NCBI GenBank assembly: GCA_041164825.1
Contig: JBEAOO010000069.1
Coordinates: 1-15,287, forward strand
DNA length: 15,287 bases
DNA from: JBEAOO01 sp041164825
Lineage (GTDB): Bacteria; Pseudomonadota; Gammaproteobacteria; Burkholderiales; Burkholderiaceae_C
Direction: 5' to 3'
Translations under genes and position numbers: made by a program
Notes under the pieces: model-generated
The model's database searches: none
Seen by the model: the letters and a program-made list of their open reading frames with translations, nothing else
What the model was told of the DNA's origin: nothing
Part shown: positions 13,896-15,287 of the stretch, one piece after another
How positions within the stretch are numbered: the stretch's first letter is position 1
Layout of the letters: every line of letters starts with the position of its first letter

Positions 13896-14387
13896 ATGAA
13901 CCCGCTGCTCACCTGTGACCTCTGCGACGCCCACAAAGGCGACACCTCCGGCGCCTTCCGCGTGCTGCCCCCCGTGTTCCAGGCCTACGGCGGCGTGGCG
14001 GCCTTTGCCGGCGAGGTCATCACCGTGAAGTGTTTTGAGGACAACACGCCCGTCAAAGCGGCCTTGGAGTCAACCGGCCACGGCCGGGTGCTGGTGGTGG
14101 ATGGCGGCGGCTCGCTGCGCCGCGCGCTGGTGGGCGGCAACATCGCGGCCGCCGCGGCGCGCAACGGCTGGGCCGGCATCGTGGTCGACGGCTGTGTGCG
14201 CGACGTGGCCGAGCTGGCCAGCAGCGCCATCGGCATTCGTGCCCTGGCGCTGATGCCGCTGCCCACCGAGCGCCGCGCCGAGGGCCAGCGTGATGTGCGG
14301 GTGGTGATTCAAGGCGTGCCCGTGCGACCCGGCGACTGGCTGGTGGCCGATGCGGATGGCATCGTGGTGCTGGCGGCCAAGCCCTGA
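13896..14387 (+). CDS. rraA: RraA-family protein, probable class II keto-acid aldolase/oxaloacetate decarboxylase
   Basis: A cytoplasmic protein of 163 residues, close in sequence to E. coli RraA (TCDLCDAH, GEVITVKCFEDN, GRVLVVDGGGSLRRALVGGN). In E. coli RraA inhibits RNase E. The related HMG/CHA aldolases use an Arg-Asp pair in which Asp holds Mg2+. Here the segment VVDGCVRDVAEL keeps Arg 102 and Asp 103, where E. coli RraA has Gln instead of Asp. Aldolase or oxaloacetate decarboxylase activity is therefore at least as likely as RNase E regulation. GAAGGA (13883-13888) lies seven bases before ATG 13896, inside the end of the regulator gene, and supports this start. Co-transcribed with the Lrp/AsnC gene. 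Confidence 0.88.
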   Translation: MNPLLTCDLCDAHKGDTSGAFRVLPPVFQAYGGVAAFAGEVITVKCFEDNTPVKAALESTGHGRVLVVDGGGSLRRALVGGNIAAAAARNGWAGIVVDGCVRDVAELASSAIGIRALALMPLPTERRAEGQRDVRVVIQGVPVRPGDWLVADADGIVVLAAKP

Positions 14388-14413
14388 GCCCAAGCTACCT
14401 GTCCACTCAGGCG

Positions 14414-14435
14414 AAAAAAACGCCCCGCTGGGGCG
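14414..14435 (-). terminator. Rho-independent terminator of serB
   Basis: On the minus strand CGCCCC-AGC-GGGGCG (14435-14421) is followed by a run of seven T (14420-14414), 25 bases after the serB stop. The rraA end on the other strand shares the stem but has no T run. Confidence 0.85.
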
Positions 14436-14460
14436 CCCGAGGTGGAGCGGGTGTGGCGCC

Positions 14461-15177
14461 TCAGGGCCGCACCACCTCCAGCAGCCGGTCCAGCCCACCG
14501 CTCTCGATCGACACCATCGCCTGCTCGCGCACCTTGGGCTTGGCGTGGTAGGCCACCGAGAGGCCGGCCGCGCCCATCATCGGCAGGTCGTTGGCACCGT
14601 CGCCCATGGCAATGCACTGCGCGGGCGTGATGCCCAGCAGCGAGGCCAGCTCCAGCACCGTGCGGCGTTTTTCGTGCCCGTCGCAGATGTCGCCCCAGGC
14701 CTGGTTCACCAGGCCGCCAGTCAACAAGCCGCCCTCGGCCACGTCCAGCACATTGGCGCGCACAAAATCAATGCCCAGCGTGGCGCGCACGCGGTCGGCA
14801 AAGAAGGTGAAGCCGCCCGATACCAGCAGCACCTTCAAACCCGCGTCGTGGCAGGCGCGCACCAGCTTTGCCGCGCCCGGGTTCAAGCGCAGTCGCTCGG
14901 TGTAGACGCGCTCCATGTCGGCCACGCTCACCCCTTTGAGCAGCGCCACGCGGCGGCGCAGGCTGTCTTTGAAATCGGTGATCTCACCGCGCATTGCCGC
15001 CTCGGTGATGGCCGCCACCTCGGCCTTGCGGCCCGCCGCATCGGCAATCTCGTCAATGCACTCGATGTTGATCAGCGTCGAGTCCATGTCGAACGCGATC
15101 AGGCGGAAGTCTTCCAGTGCCAGCGGCGGCACGACGCCGCGAAGCACGAGACCGGGAGCGAAATCGAGGGCGGACAA
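14461..15177 (-). CDS. serB: Phosphoserine phosphatase SerB
   Basis: HAD-superfamily enzyme that removes phosphate from O-phosphoserine, the last step of serine synthesis. It has 238 residues. Motif I is FDMDST with Asp 30 (nucleophile) and Asp 32; Glu 40 in NIECIDEIA is the usual specificity residue; motif II is Ser 120 in LLVSGGF; motif III Lys is probably Lys 170 (GHEKRR); motif IV is GDGAND (192-197). The E. coli protein is longer (~322) with an extra N-terminal domain that this one lacks, as in many betaproteobacteria. The start is a TTG at 15177; no in-frame ATG or GTG precedes the DMDST motif closely enough, and the resulting N-terminus (APGLVLRGV) fits family form. No ribosome binding site is seen. 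Stands alone with its own terminator. Confidence 0.95.
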   Translation of the reverse strand: MSALDFAPGLVLRGVVPPLALEDFRLIAFDMDSTLINIECIDEIADAAGRKAEVAAITEAAMRGEITDFKDSLRRRVALLKGVSVADMERVYTERLRLNPGAAKLVRACHDAGLKVLLVSGGFTFFADRVRATLGIDFVRANVLDVAEGGLLTGGLVNQAWGDICDGHEKRRTVLELASLLGITPAQCIAMGDGANDLPMMGAAGLSVAYHAKPKVREQAMVSIESGGLDRLLEVVRP

Positions 15178-15211
15178 GGTGGCACGGGGTGGGACAGTGG
15201 CAGGGACGCGG

Positions 15212-15217
15212 ATTATC
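15212..15217 (-). promoter_or_regulatory. Candidate -10 element for serB
   Basis: GATAAT on the minus strand matches the sigma-70 -10 box in five of six positions and would start transcription about 27 bases before the serB TTG. The expected -35 region (CTGCAC) is weak. Confidence 0.35.
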
Positions 15218-15287
15218 CGGGCCCTGGCCTGGCGGTGCAGCCCCGATACTGGCGGTGCGCCGGCCCCGGAGCCCGCCCAACGCCGAT

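Overview
This is a GC-rich stretch of bacterial chromosome. Gene order, protein sequences and weak ribosome binding sites point to a betaproteobacterium of the Burkholderiales, most likely Comamonadaceae (Hydrogenophaga/Acidovorax-like); this placement is inferred from family resemblance, without a database search. Nearly every gene is a housekeeping or accessory metabolic gene. I see no rRNA, tRNA, CRISPR array, transposase or phage gene.

Layout. The window opens inside the 3' part of clpB (1-689, +), followed by a bidirectional terminator. A minus-strand gene for a two-domain protein with a roadblock/LC7-like C-terminus (855-2108) diverges from nadB (2393-4045, +). A 459-base gene-free stretch (4046-4504) carries two hairpin repeats of one family in opposite orientation. 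A minus-strand run then reads, in transcription order, a second roadblock-like gene (8152-6968), nadA (6872-5760), nadC (5756-4890) and a small comFB-family gene (4792-4505). An MFS transporter (8259-9506, +) diverges from that run and converges on phaZ, an intracellular polyhydroxyalkanoate depolymerase (10769-9534, -). phaZ diverges from a glutathione S-transferase gene (10944-11657, +), which has a good sigma-54 promoter candidate. A small cupin gene (12168-11737, -) has a leader hairpin covering its ribosome binding site. A YedA-type exporter (13290-12355, -) diverges from an Lrp/AsnC regulator (13395-13892, +) coupled to an RraA-family gene (13896-14387, +). serB (15177-14461, -) closes the window with its own terminator.

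How the genes fit together. nadB, nadA and nadC are the three enzymes that make nicotinate mononucleotide from aspartate, but they lie in two converging units with a comFB gene at the junction and a pair of paralogous roadblock-like genes outside. The regulator/exporter/RraA group looks like an amino-acid or keto-acid export and turnover module. The rest are stand-alone genes.

Least explained by ordinary annotation are: the twin hairpin repeats at 4096-4345, with conserved loop blocks and unrelated but self-complementary arms; the two roadblock-like paralogues around the NAD genes; the sigma-54 promoter with an upstream palindrome before the GST gene; and the leader hairpin of the cupin gene. 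I do not see a clear new multi-gene system; these are leads.
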